From: Salvia splendens
Taxonomy: Eukaryota; Streptophyta; Magnoliopsida; Lamiales; Lamiaceae
DNA: 64,000 nt
Assembly (NCBI RefSeq): GCF_004379255.2
Contig: NC_056040.1
Coordinates: forward strand, 6,924,257-6,988,256
Reading direction: 5' to 3'
The position numbers and the translations under genes are program-made. Numbering within the stretch: position 1 is the stretch's first letter; each line of letters starts with the position of its first letter. This document shows, piece after piece, positions 12,192 through 23,383 of this stretch. Under the pieces are notes generated by a model. The model had not been told where the DNA came from and searched no databases. It was given only the letters and a program-made list of their open reading frames with translations.

Positions 12192-15100
12192 ATGGAGGCG
12201 CTGCACATCGCCCCTGGGAGAAATCTCGCCGTAAAATTTGTTCAAAACAGCGGCGTTGATTGCTTTAGCGGTGTTAGGCAGGTGGGCTTTGCTTCTTTGT
12301 TATCTGGGAAGAGAAAAGATCGGTCCTTTTGTGTTAGGGCGAGATCGTATAAGGAAGAGGGTGAGATTGCGAGTAGGGGAAGGGGTAATGCCCAGAATAA
12401 GGAGACGGAGCAGGGAATTTTTCTGGGAGCTGAGAGGGATGGGACTGGCTCTGTTGTTGGCTTTCACTTGATTCCTCACTCTGGTCAGAATTGGGAGAAA
12501 ATCCTTCTTAGTTTTTCATCGGCGCAATTGTGTTTTATTATTTAATGTGTGTGTTTTTGTTCTAGAAGAGTATGGATGGGTTTATGGCTTCGATTCATTG
12601 AAATGAATCTGCTGTTGAAAGTTAGTGGGATTGGTCTAATGTCCCTCTTGCTTAAATATCACTGTCGTTGTCTGTATAATGTTGGTGTAATGTCGCTCTC
12701 TCTCTGCTTGCATGTGTGGTAGGCGAGAAAATCTCATCTTCAGTGAACTGCTGGTGGATATTATGCTTCTGTTTTAATGAGTTAAATATTAGTATGATTG
12801 CAGTTTCATGTTTCTCATAAACAAATAAACAGAGTGATTCCTTGGCTTGAATAAGACTTAGTTTTATGTATCATTGTTTCTCTTCCATTTTTGGCTTTCC
12901 AGTGGAAAAAGATTGTGATTCATGTTGCAGTATTTGATGTGTCCTCGTTGTCAAGATCAAGAATAATCGAACAACGTTTACTCTGGTATAAGAGAATCTT
13001 AAATGAGATAGAAGCTTGGGAAGTAAGCGCTGAAGTTGAGAGTGTAGTATCTTGTTTTTTGGGGGTTCTTTTGTGGATTGAGCTGCATGAGTACTTTTTT
13101 CAATAGTAAAATTTGTTTTGTTGGGGTATTTTAGTTGGATGAAACTTTTCCATGAAATATTGAGGCAATCCTAGTTCTAAGGATAAGTATGTCCGATTGC
13201 AGCTATCAGTGATGAAAGAGTCTTGGAAACTCAACAAGCTGAAGCAGATAAGCTGTTTGAAGAAATCAAAAGTAGCGATACTACTTCACCCACCACCACC
13301 TACAATGTGGTTTTTGTGACCTCTGAAGCAGCCCCGTATTCGAAAACCGGAGGCTTGGGAGATGTTTGTGGCTCTTTACCGATAGCATTGGCCGCACGAG
13401 GTCACCGTGTGATGGTCGTCTCTCCTAGATATTTGGTTGGAGGTTTATCGGATAAAAAATTTGCGAATGCTGTTGATATGGAAAGGCCGACCAAGATCCA
13501 TTGCTTTGGTGGTGTGCAGGAGGTTGGATTCTTACATGAATACAGGGCTGGAGTTGATTGGGTAAATAGATTCAACTATCTTCTACTTATTATTGAGTTA
13601 TATCTAAAGATAGCCGTCTTTAACTTGTTCAGTTGTATATCTTGTGCCATAACCAACATTGGTTTTTCATATATTAGGTCTTTGTCGACCACCCCTCATA
13701 CCATCGACCTGGGACTCCGTATGGTGATAGTTTTGGTGCTTTTGGTGATAATCAGGTAAGTGGCTGATCTCATAGATATAGAAATACGATCTGCACTCAA
13801 AAGTAATTGATGAATCTGTGCATCTTATTAAGAATAGAGCACGAGACTGCACTATAGCTCAGGTGGGGCTTCTCCTACATTAATTTTAACTGCATATGCC
13901 TTCATATTCAATTCCAGTATCAAGTGTTATACTATCCGATAACAACAATACACTTTTTTTATAATCTTTACCCTCTTTCGTGAACAGTTCCGGTTCACTT
14001 TGCTCTGTCACGCAGCTTGTGAGGCTCCCTTAGTGCTACCGCTGGGAGGTTATACTTATGGAGAAAAGTGTCTATTTATTGCAAATGACTGGCATGCTGG
14101 CCTAGTTCCTGTGTATGTGACCCTTTACATCTTCTCTTTTATGAACAATTCATGGTTCCTTATTAAGGTCTTTTAACTCTCACCTTAAGCATAGCTACTA
14201 CGGCATGTTTTTGAAATGGCTGTTGAGCAGATTAACAAGTAAATGGACTAAAATGGATTTTCTTTCAACAGTACCAAGTGATGATTACTAATGTTTCTCT
14301 TTAACCATAATTTGCCTTCGAGTGGATATAAATTGTGATTTCCATTTGTTCAATGATTTTAGGCTCTTAGCCGCAAAGTATCGTCCACATGGTGTATACA
14401 AGGATGCACGGAGTATAATTGTGATTCATAATCTAGCCCATCAGGTGAGTTCAGTTTTATTTGAGATAAGTTGGAGAGTTACAAAGGGACTTGGGTATTT
14501 TTACATACTACTGTAGTTCTTTTTTTACATACTACTCTCTTTCTTTGTGCAAGTGTCTGTGTAATGACGTATAAAAACATGAGGGGACATGTGGTCAGGC
14601 ACAAAGTATTTCATTAGAGAACCCACATGCTTCGACATAAATTGTAAACTTTTACTTGTTGCCTTGTTTGAAGAACAGTGATGACTGACGAGGTGTGAAT
14701 GACATTGATTATCGTAATTAAGTAGTAACAATACACGATCTATCTATTAATTGTTCAGGGTGTGGAGCCAGCAGTCACGTATAAGAATCTGGGATTGCCT
14801 CCTGGGTGGTACAAGGCGCTAGAATGGGTGTTCCCAACTTGGGCGAGGACACATGCTCTCGACCCTGGCGAAGCAGTCAATGTTCTGAAATCTGCTATAG
14901 TCACTGCTGACAGGATAGTGACAGTAAGCCAGGTAATATTATGATACAAATCATGTGATATCGATCGTATTGGGATGGGTAAGGCTGACAGTGGGCTATG
15001 GCGTTACAATAAATTGGTATCAGTTTTCTTCTGTCATATTGACCCTAAACCAAGTCCTCAACTTTCACCGCCTTCCTGTTTTCTGGTAATTATCACATTT

Positions 15101-16719
15101 TCTTACTCTCTTTCGTTTTTTCATGCAGGGGTACTCCTGGGAAATAACCACCCCCGAAGGTGGATATGGCTTGCAAGAGCTATTAAGCAGTCGGAAATCA
15201 GTTTTGACGGGTATGTTGTGTCGATTGCCCTGTTAAAGAACATGTAAATTTGGCTAATAACCATAAGTATATTAAAATAAAGAAGTGAGATGATAATGAG
15301 ATGTCTGCATCAACGAATCAAGTCGGTTTACTTATAATAACATGCGACCCTGCAGGAATCACAAACGGGGTTGATACCAATGAATGGAATCCATCTATTG
15401 ATCCGCATCTTCCTTCTTTCTACTCGATTGAGGACCTCTCTGGAAAGGTTGTGATGCTCCCAAAATTGTTAATATTCTTTCGACGTCAGTGTATGGCTAT
15501 GACAGCTAGCTTAACTATCTGCTCGTGTTTATTCCAGGTTGAGTGTAAGGCTGCGCTGCAAGCAGAACTCGGTCTTCCAATCCGACCCGATGTTCCTCTG
15601 GTGAGAGCTTAGTTCTCCCATGTTTTAGTCAATTCTAGGTTTACTCAATCTTAAGTTCTTCTCAAAGTTTGATGTCTCCACAGATTGGGTTTATCGGGAG
15701 ACTCGACTACCAGAAAGGTGTAGACATTCTTCTTTCAGCGGCCCCAGATCTTATGCACGATGATGTCCAACTTGTAAGACTGCTACATCCTTGTTCGATT
15801 GATAAATGCCACCCTTTTTGAAGCTTTTAGTGAGATATATCTGCAAATCGCCGTACATGTATTATTACCAAACTCAAGTTTGTTATATTTCAGGTAATGC
15901 TCGGATCCGGAGAGAAACAATATGAAGACTGGATGAGGCAACTCGAATCCACTTACAAGGACAAGTATCGGGGTTGGGTTGGGTTCAACGTCCCGATCTC
16001 TCATAGGATTACAGCAGGGTAATTGATGATTGGTCTAACTGATTGCCCTATGTGAGTAATAATTTGTTGATACGAGTAGAGCTTTTGCAGCTGTGACATA
16101 CTTGTGATGCCTTCAAGATTCGAGCCATGTGGGCTGAACCAGTTGTATGCAATGAGATACGGCACTGTTCCCGTTGTCCACTGCACCGGGGGACTTAGAG
16201 TGAGATCACCCACCGCGGTCTACGAGCGTTTTTTTTTCAGTTTATCGAATAAAGTGATTTGACTCCTCACCTTTCTATTCATCAGGACACGGTTCAAACT
16301 TATGACCCATATGCGAATGAAGGCACTGGCGAAGGTACCGGGTACGTGTCATTTCCATCGACATTTTCCGACTCAAACCATTTCAATTGCAAGATCTTTG
16401 TATGTCATCAACTTGTGAAAATTCTTGGGCTTTGTCATAGGTGGGCATTTTCTCCTCTAACAAAAGAAAGTTTATTGACTGTAAGTTCTTATCTTGTGAT
16501 CGTACATGAACGGTCGCTCTGATATCATATGATTTCTCATCTGTCGTTTCGTCTCTACAGACCCTACGGATAGCAGTTTCGACGTTCATAGAGCACAAAA
16601 TTTCGTGGGAGGGACTAATGAAGCGTGGGATGGAGAAGAACATGTCGTGGGACAACGCTGCAGTTCAGTACGAGCAAGTCTTCAACTGGGCCTTCATCGA
16701 TCCTCCTTATGCTGGCTGA
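12192..16719 (+). CDS. SS1: Soluble starch synthase I, chloroplastic (GT5)
   Basis: It transfers glucose from ADP-glucose to short alpha-1,4-glucan chains of amylopectin in the plastid stroma. Fifteen exons join in frame with GT-AG introns: 12192-12483, 13203-13561, 13678-13755, 13988-14112, 14363-14444, 14759-14932, 15129-15210, 15356-15447, 15538-15600, 15684-15773, 15894-16018, 16091-16199, 16286-16341, 16441-16480, 16561-16719. The product is about 641 residues, the usual SSI length. The GT5 domain starts at about residue 131. [10 protein letters not shown] (Lys145) is the ADP-glucose-binding motif, and CTGGL in exon 12 is the second KTGGL-like motif. IGRLDYQKG and [11 protein letters not shown] are in the GT1-type C-terminal half. 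Exon 1 encodes a poorly conserved basic stretch consistent with a plastid transit peptide. The frame is open upstream to an ATG at 12042; 12192 (MEALHIA) is chosen because SSI proteins begin this way. Confidence 0.95.
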
Positions 16720-17208
16720 CTCTGCAGGAACACAAAAAATGCAGCTTGCAGGCGGTAAAACTTGCACATTTTTGCTACACTACGCAATAAAAAAAAATCT
16801 GGATGTTGTTGCTGATTCTGCTCAAAATTCTTTTGCTATTACGTCTGAGGATAGTCACACCATACATATAAAACATAGCAAATGTAGGAGCTCTCTTGCT
16901 CGTTCTTTCGAGTGTTGCGTCTCAATGTCGAACTTCCGACACGTGCTTGTGCTTGTGCTCGATAAGCTTAGTTCTGGTTGAAGCTAAGAGCATCCACAAC
17001 CGTGCTCTTGCCAGCGGCACGGTTGTGGGCCCGGGCGGTACTATTCATGCCTGCTCTCTGGCAAGAGCACAACACCCACAACTGTGCTCTTCCGCAAGGA
17101 CGAGCACAATTAATATAAAATTCAATTACACAAAAACATTTCCATAATATTAAAATTCATTTAAAACCCACAATAAATATTACAAATGACAAATAAAATT
17201 AAACATTG

Positions 17209-17298
17209 CATAATTAAAATCCTAAAAATTAAAAATTACATAATTAAAATCCTAAAAATTAAAAATTACATAATTAAAATCCTAAAAATTAAAAATGA
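17209..17298. repeat. 30-bp tandem repeat, three copies, in the Harbinger element
   Basis: An AT-rich 30-bp unit (ATAATTAAAATCCTAAAAAT plus AAAAATTAC) repeats three times with almost no change, immediately downstream of the transposase stop. Confidence 0.85.
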
Positions 17299-17300
17299 CA

Positions 17301-18587
17301 CTACTCGTTGCCGAATTTCGCCCACATGTGGTTGATTAGGTCTTCTTGTAGTTGATTGTGGATTCGAGTATCGCGCATTGTGTGTCTTGTCTCGATCCTC
17401 TCGCCAACCGTCGTATGCTCGCCTCGGCGTAGGGGAGACCTCGCTGTTGAGCTTCCGGCTTCGTCCTCGTCGTAGAAGCTAGCCGCCCTCGGCCCTTCGT
17501 CGGCTATAATCATGTTGTGTAATATAATACACGTGAACATGATGTCGGCGATATTATTCACGTACCACAGCCGAGCCGGGGCCTTCACAATGTTGAATCG
17601 AGCTTGAAGGACCCCGAAGGCTCTTTCGACATCTTTCCGCGCTGACTCTTGACGCTGCGCAAAAAGAACCCGTCTCGGGTCGTGCGGGTTGTGGAGCGTC
17701 TTCACGAACGTCGACCACCTTGGGTAGATACCATCGGCGAGATAGTAACCCATGCGGTATATATTTCCGTTGATGGTGAAGTCGATCGCCGGTGCTACAC
17801 CATTCATCACATCATTGAAGAGTGGTGACGAATATAGCACATTCAAGTCGTTGTTGGATCCAGCAACGCCGAAATATGCATGCCAAATCCATAGGCGGTA
17901 GTCGGCGACCGCCTCAAGGATAAGCGTTGGGCCGCCGCCTTTGTGACCGCTCAAGTGTTGCCCCCTCCAAGCAGTCGGACAATTCTTCCACCTCCAATGC
18001 ATGCAGTCAATGCTGCCAAGCATTCCGGGAAAGCCATGGACTGATTCGTGAAGACGAAGCAACCGTTGGCAATCATCAGTGGTGGGTGCTCGAAGGAATT
18101 CATCCCCAAAAGCAGAACGAACGCCCTCGCAAAAATTCTTTAAACATAGGATTTCAGTGGACTCACCGATATGCAAATACTCGTCGAACATGTCGGCCGT
18201 TTGCCCAGTAGCGAGTTGTCGGATGGCACACGTACACTTCTGCAACGCCGTGATACTTTGCCGGCCGGCTGCATCTACACCTGTTTGAAAGTATTCAACA
18301 CGTGCGGACAATGTGTTGACAATTCGCATGAACAAGCGCTTTGACATGCGAAAACGGCGCCTGAAGTAATCTGCCGGAAACCGCGGCTGGTCGGCAAAGT
18401 AGTCGGCAACGAGCCTTTCGTGGGCTCCCTCCCGGTCACGATGGATGTACCGTCGATTTGATCTGGTTCGTTGAGGAGGAGGAGCAGGGGTATTCGCCGC
18501 GACATATGCTTCGTAAGCGGCACGATGTTGTTCGTAGTATTCTTGTTCTTCGCGTTCCGCTTCCGCCATAATATGGGTGAAATCCAT
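17301..18587 (-). CDS. PIF/Harbinger transposase (DDE nuclease, ALP1-like family)
   Basis: One uninterrupted 428-residue frame. The DDE catalytic residues appear to be Asp194 in GSIDCMHW, Asp247 in GSNNDLNVL and Glu321 in VERAFGVLQARFNIV, with YYLADGIYP between them. These blocks define the plant DDE_4 / Harbinger nuclease family, to which the domesticated ALP1 also belongs. The N-terminal 60 residues are Glu/Arg-rich and low in complexity. The absence of stops, the preserved triad and intact terminal repeats point to a recently active copy rather than a domesticated host gene. It is transcribed towards the starch synthase gene. Confidence 0.93.
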   Translation of the reverse strand: MDFTHIMAEAEREEQEYYEQHRAAYEAYVAANTPAPPPQRTRSNRRYIHRDREGAHERLVADYFADQPRFPADYFRRRFRMSKRLFMRIVNTLSARVEYFQTGVDAAGRQSITALQKCTCAIRQLATGQTADMFDEYLHIGESTEILCLKNFCEGVRSAFGDEFLRAPTTDDCQRLLRLHESVHGFPGMLGSIDCMHWRWKNCPTAWRGQHLSGHKGGGPTLILEAVADYRLWIWHAYFGVAGSNNDLNVLYSSPLFNDVMNGVAPAIDFTINGNIYRMGYYLADGIYPRWSTFVKTLHNPHDPRRVLFAQRQESARKDVERAFGVLQARFNIVKAPARLWYVNNIADIMFTCIILHNMIIADEGPRAASFYDEDEAGSSTARSPLRRGEHTTVGERIETRHTMRDTRIHNQLQEDLINHMWAKFGNE

Positions 18588-19044
18588 TTGAGATTTTGAG
18601 TGGGGGATGAATGTGTTGATAGTTTGTATGAGAATTATGAATGAGAGATGAATGAGAGATGATTTGATGTGATAAATGGATGATGAATGTGTGTATTTAT
18701 AGATGATTTTGGGGAAAAAAAAAATAAAAAAAAATCAAAAAAATTCAGAAAAAACGGGAAAAAAACGGCCATATTTTTGGGATTTGGAAAATATTTTTTT
18801 TTTATTTTTTAGCATTATTTATAATTAAATACCGATTTTTAAAAAAAAAATAAAAAAAAGTTTAAACACAACGGCTATGCCGTTGACGAATGGGAGCGCG
18901 CCACGTGTGCGTCCGCTGGCACGGACGTGCTCGATACATCGAGCAGCGCCGTGCCAGCGGCGCGGCTGCAGCGGCGGCGGTCCTGCGCCTTGCCAACGGC
19001 GCGGACGGCGGTGGCGTCTTTCGCCACCGCTGCGGATGCTCTAA

Positions 19045-19927
19045 GTCTCTGGAGATGGAAGATGATGAAACAATGGATTGTCAATAGAAGGTTGGTAGTG
19101 TGATGAGAAGTATAACAAAGATAACTATTTACAAACCCTAACAATATGCTCATTATATTCTCAAAATTCAACAATATTTTAGGATGGTTTTTGTTCTTCT
19201 GATTTGATATTTTTTTGTTATGGTTACAAATCAAATTTTAGAAGAGGTGGTTTTGTTGTTTAGTTCAGCTGGATATTGAATAATGGGCATAGATTGGCAA
19301 GCATTAAATTAAAATTATTGAATAAATATTGAAAAAAGTGATGATTGGTGTTTTATTTCTCACGCTTTGATTGATTTTAGACATAATTGGATCATATGAA
19401 TGTTTTTCTATTAAGTAATATTTGTTCAATATTTGTTGTGATAAAATTAAGTTCTATTTTTGGAAGAACAAATGTATTAGCCTAGCCTAGTGGCGGTGGT
19501 GACTCAGATTGCACCTAATGCGATTACACTAACAGCACGTCCCAAAAAGATCAAAATTTTGTTGCAATTTTGCTATTTTTAAGTTTGAGTAAATATGATT
19601 TCATTTTTACATTTATCCAAAAAAGAAAGATTATTAGGAAAGAGAGTGTAATTTAGATAAATAAATAAAGAAATAAATGTTGAATCTGTTTTTGGCCGGT
19701 GGAGAAGGAGTTCTCCATTTTGTACTTTTCCGACGGCTTAAGCCACATCCTCCAAACCCTCAATTCTCCCTCAATTTCAATTCTTCCTCCGCAATTTCCC
19801 CCAATTTCGACCAACACTTGGATCTGGATTCCTTCTGTAAATATTAGAAAGAAGAATTCGGAGAAAGGGGTACAAGGGTTTTGATCTTGTTTTCATTTTT
19901 GTTATCCAATTTCCCTTTTCCGGAGCT
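19045..19927. other. Intergenic; promoter and 5' UTR of the phytolongin gene
   Basis: An AT-rich spacer holds no recognised gene up to about 19690. From 19690 to 19927 the base composition shifts to the pyrimidine-rich style of a 5' UTR. Confidence 0.4.
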
Positions 19928-20713
19928 ATGAATTCGGATCCAGGTCTGATCTACTATTGCTGCATTGCGAAAGGGACCTCCATATTAGCGGAATTCAACT
20001 CCAAGGATGCCGAGCTCGGCGCGATCGCGGCGAAATGCCTCGAGAAAACGCCGCCGCTCCACGCCACCTTCAGCCACACCGTCCGTTCGAAGACCTATGC
20101 CTTCATGATCGACGATCCCTTCTCGTATTTCGTGGTCTACGACGATAAATTGGAGAAATCTGAGGGCTTGGCGTTTCTGGGGAGCGTGAAGGATGCGTTC
20201 GTTAAGGATTTCAATGGTGTTAGCGAGTTGGACAGGTTGAGTTCTCATTGCTTCCAGGGCGAATTCAACCCTATTTTCCGGCAGCTGCTTGGCACGGCAT
20301 TGTATCAAATGGATGGGATTGAGTCTCCAATGGGGCAGAGAATAGGGGGAAATGGGAGCTCTCATGGCGGCTCGGGCCCCATTCGAGGAAGGAGCAGGCT
20401 TGGTGGGGACAAAGGGTTTGTTAAGATGAAGAATGCTTTGCTTGAAGAATTCAAGATTGGTGGGAGAAATGGGAAGAAAGAGGTTAATGACAACAGTGGC
20501 AACGCCACCGCCATCTGTTCAAGCCCGGGGTTCAGCCCTACCTCGCATAAGAGTAGAGGACTCTATTCCGGGGAACTGAATTGCCATCAAAAGGCCAAGA
20601 AAGTTTGGAAGAAGCAAGTTTGGGTGATTCTTTCGCTCGATTTGATTGCGTGTGCAATCTTGTTTGTTGTCTGGTTGTGGGTCTGCAGAGGTCTGAAATG
20701 CATGGAGAGCTGA
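19928..20713 (+). CDS. PHYL: Phytolongin (longin-domain, SNARE-like membrane protein)
   Basis: A single-exon frame of 261 residues. Residues about 6-130 form a longin domain (LIYYCCIAKGTSILAEF; KTYAFMIDDPFSYFVVYDD; FLGSVKDAFVKDF). The central region (about 140-225) is Gly/Ser-rich where VAMP7-type proteins would carry the SNARE motif; no heptad SNARE coil is visible. The C-terminus has a tail anchor of about 22 hydrophobic residues preceded by KKVWKKQ. That architecture defines phytolongins, a plant-specific family derived from VAMP7-like R-SNAREs that lost the SNARE motif and localises to secretory-pathway membranes. The start is the first ATG of the frame and fits the family N-terminus. The exact paralogue is not certain. 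Confidence 0.9.
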   Translation: MNSDPGLIYYCCIAKGTSILAEFNSKDAELGAIAAKCLEKTPPLHATFSHTVRSKTYAFMIDDPFSYFVVYDDKLEKSEGLAFLGSVKDAFVKDFNGVSELDRLSSHCFQGEFNPIFRQLLGTALYQMDGIESPMGQRIGGNGSSHGGSGPIRGRSRLGGDKGFVKMKNALLEEFKIGGRNGKKEVNDNSGNATAICSSPGFSPTSHKSRGLYSGELNCHQKAKKVWKKQVWVILSLDLIACAILFVVWLWVCRGLKCMES

Positions 20714-21408
20714 AATAGCTTGGTATAATTACACATGGCTGATTGCTTATTCTTCTGCTTCAGCTGGTAATATATACTAATATGTTGGCTGAGTTTCTTT
20801 ATTGAAATGAAAATCATCCAAAGATGCTAGATATGCGCTATCTGGTTTCCCTTGTATATTTGTGTGCTTCAAACTTGTGTATACAAACTCGTTTTTTATA
20901 GGATTCCCTGTCTAGCAGCCTGTGTTATGGAATTAATTTTCAATGTAGTGGATCAAACGCGTGGTTAGTTGCTGAGCTCTATTGCTTTGTGAGTGGTGGT
21001 GTGCTTGCTTGAATCTTGGCCTCGTGTTTGATCAATTGCATTGCTTGGACAAAATCAACATTAACTTGAATCTGTGTTGTATTGATCGGGTTGGTTGTGA
21101 GTCTTGTGACACGGATGAAACGCCAACTGAGTTGCAGGATCTGAGATTGTATTTGTGCTATTCGAGTCTTGTATAAATTGAGTTTTTTCTGTTTGTTGGT
21201 TCGTGGCGTGAGATGTTTTTGGATTGCCACTAACTGTTTCTGGTTCGTCTTGATCTTGTATCTGTATCGCGCCACAACTTTAAAGTATAAATGTGAGACT
21301 GGTAATTTCCATTGCTTCATCAGTTTCTGATCTATTGTAGTGAGATTACCTGCAATCTACTTATGCTTATTGGATCCTCTGTTTCTCACCTGTGCCATTT
21401 CCTTCATT
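20714..21408. other. 3' flank of the phytolongin gene up to the gypsy insertion
   Basis: Likely 3' UTR and downstream spacer. Short open frames on both strands at 20979-21320 show no recognisable protein character. Confidence 0.4.
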
Positions 21409-21413
21409 GTTAC

Positions 21414-22131
21414 TGATGGGGTGCGTACTAAACAAGCCCAACAGCAATGACGGCCCATCAGCCCAAAGCCCAAGGAAGAGTATGAGTTCGGCATTACCAA
21501 AGAGTTCGGCCTCAGCCTACAGCTCGGTAAAAGCCAACCAATCAAGCTCTACTCTCAGATCGGCAACCAAAGCAGTTCGGTCTCAGTATTCGACCGAACA
21601 AAGAGTTCGGCCTCAGCCTACAGCTCGGTAAAAGCCAACCAATCAAGCTCTGCTCTCAGGTCGGCATCAAGCTCTGCTCTCAGATCGGCAACCAAAGCAG
21701 TTCGGTCTCAGTATTCGACCGAACAAGGAGTTAGTGGACCCATACAGGATTTCCACAACTTCCAACACACCCACTACCACTTGGTGTCAACTCAGGCCAC
21801 GATCGTAGGCCATGACCTACGCTACATCCACGATCTTAGGCCATGACCTACACGACATCCACGACTTAGGGTGGTGATGCAAGCCACGATCTTAGTTCAA
21901 TATATAAATAGAACTTAGATCAGATAGAAAGAGGTTAAGCTCTCTAGAGATAAAATCATATAGCAAGTCTGTGTTGTAAGCTGTAATCCCAGATCAAGCA
22001 ATACAATCTTGCCCTCCCTTCTTCCCGTGGACGTAGATTTACTTCAGTAAATCGAACCACGTAAATTCTTTGTGTCGTAGTCTTCATTCTCTACCAGCAT
22101 TTACTAACATCAGAAATTCGCGGATTCATCA
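21414..22131 (+). repeat. 5' LTR of the gypsy element
   Basis: It starts TGATGGGG and ends GATTCATCA. A direct repeat of roughly 100 bp begins with the GAGTTCGGCCTCAGCC block and is present twice. The likely promoter TATA is ATATATAAATAGAAC at about 21900-21914, followed by a transcript-like R/U5 region. Confidence 0.93.
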
Positions 22132-22132
22132 C

Positions 22133-22150
22133 TGGCGCCGTCTGTGGGAA
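22133..22150 (+). other. Primer-binding site of the gypsy element
   Basis: TGGCGCCGTCTGTGGGAA begins one base after the LTR. The first nine bases, TGGCGCCGT, match the 3' end of plant tRNA-Asp; the rest diverge, so the primer tRNA is uncertain. Confidence 0.7.
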
Positions 22151-22207
22151 CCAGAGAACAAAATTTGTGATAAAGCGAATTTTTGATCCATTTTTTCCAC
22201 CCAAAAA

Positions 22208-23383
22208 ATGCATACCAGATCGCAGAGTACCCGTATTCCTGCCCGTGAGAACCAGGAGGAAGCCAATCCATCCCATAGGTCTGGAAAACAGCCTAGGGAT
22301 AAATCCACCACCAGTTCTCATGGCGAAGGAACAAGCCGCTCCAAAAATCGTCCCACTGAGTCTTCCCAGCAGCCTGATTTGAATGAGGCTGTCAAGCTGT
22401 TCTTGGCTGAGAAGCAGGATGAGTTCTTAGCCTTCCTGCAAAAGAGCCAAGAGCCGAAGACGAAAACGGAGGATTCTCCTTCCTCATCCAGACATGAAAG
22501 TCACTACCGCAGTAGTGCCGTGTCTTCCAGGAAGAAGAATCCTCAACCCCGACATATTCCTGTTCCTCCTCGGTACCGGAATCACAGGAGATCTCCATCT
22601 CCTCCATACCGAAGAGATGTCGGGTTCGCAATGTACGGAGCATTGAAGACTCCGTTCTCGGACGATATCACCCGAACTCCCCTTCCACAGAACTACCGAA
22701 CTCCGTCGATAACCTATGACGGACTCGTGGATCCTCATGACTTCCTGGGACGCTATCAGTATAACATGGCGAACCAGGGTCTCAATGAGGTCCACATGTG
22801 CAAGCTGTTCCCCGAGCTGCTTATCGGGAACGCGAGAAGGTGGTTCGATAGCCTCCCCCAAGGCAGCATTAGATCTTACCGAGATCTAATGGATGCTTTC
22901 CACAGGAGGTTCTTTCAGAAAGCGGAAGCCCGGATCACTTCGGCTCAGCTGCTTTCTATACGTCAAGGTCGCGACGAAAGGATCAGCGACTTCATGACGA
23001 TATTCCACAAGGAATGCCTACAAGTAGATGATCTCAACGATCTACTTGTCATTTCGGCATTCCAAAATGGAATCCTGCCCGGAGCTCTCTACAGAAAGCT
23101 CGTGGAATGCAGTCCGCAAACAGCTCAAGAGATGTGGGACATTGCGGACCAGTTCTCCCGTGCCGATGAGGCTGACCGTCGCAAACGGTCTTTAGACAGC
23201 TCATCCCGAGGAGACAGGAGGAAGCCCGATCATAGCGATCAGGGACATCCTCGCCGAACTCTTTTGGCGATCAGGGACATCCTCGCCGAACTCCTTTTGA
23301 AAGGATTCAAAGGACTCCGGTGCAAGACAGATTGGAACCCCGTCTCAATCCCGAGAAGCCGTCCGCTCAGTTCGTACCGCTGA
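22208..23383 (+). pseudogene. Gag capsid region of the gypsy element, frameshifted
   Basis: A frame of 391 codons starts at the first ATG after the primer-binding site. The first 150 residues are basic and Ser/Pro-rich. The retrotransposon gag (capsid) domain lies at about residues 170-320 (PHDFLGRYQ, RRWFDSLPQGSI, DAFHRRFFQ, ISDFMTIF). The frame then meets a near-perfect 32-bp tandem duplication (23235-23266 and 23267-23298). As 32 is not a multiple of three, it throws translation into a wrong frame ending at 23383. The zinc-knuckle and protease part continues in another frame from about 23320. The genuine gag protein is therefore interrupted in this copy. Confidence 0.88.
23235..23298 (+). 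repeat. 32-bp tandem duplication breaking gag
   Basis: GCGATCAGGGACATCCTCGC starts at 23235 and again at 23267. The copies differ only by a C in the CTCTTTT / CTCCTTTT run. The frames before and after disagree by the duplicated length. Confidence 0.9.

Larger units (their letters stand above)
16988..19041 (-). mobile_element. PIF/Harbinger transposon with intact transposase
   Basis: The 2054-bp element has ends GAGCATCCACAACCG (left) and CGCTGCGGATGCTC (right) and a TAA TSD at 16985-16987 and 19042-19044. It lies about 270 bp past the starch synthase stop, in its 3' flank. It carries one transposase frame on the minus strand. The separate Myb/SANT-like second protein usual in autonomous PIF/Harbinger elements is not visible, so mobility may depend on another copy. 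The right end (about 18870-19040) is GC-rich and repetitive; the left end holds a 30-bp tandem array. Its ends resemble those of the three MITEs in the window. Confidence 0.92.

Noticed and set aside
20979..21320. 113-codon minus-strand frame downstream of phytolongin
   Set aside because: Composition is that of AT-rich 3' flank; no motif, and no splice or promoter context.
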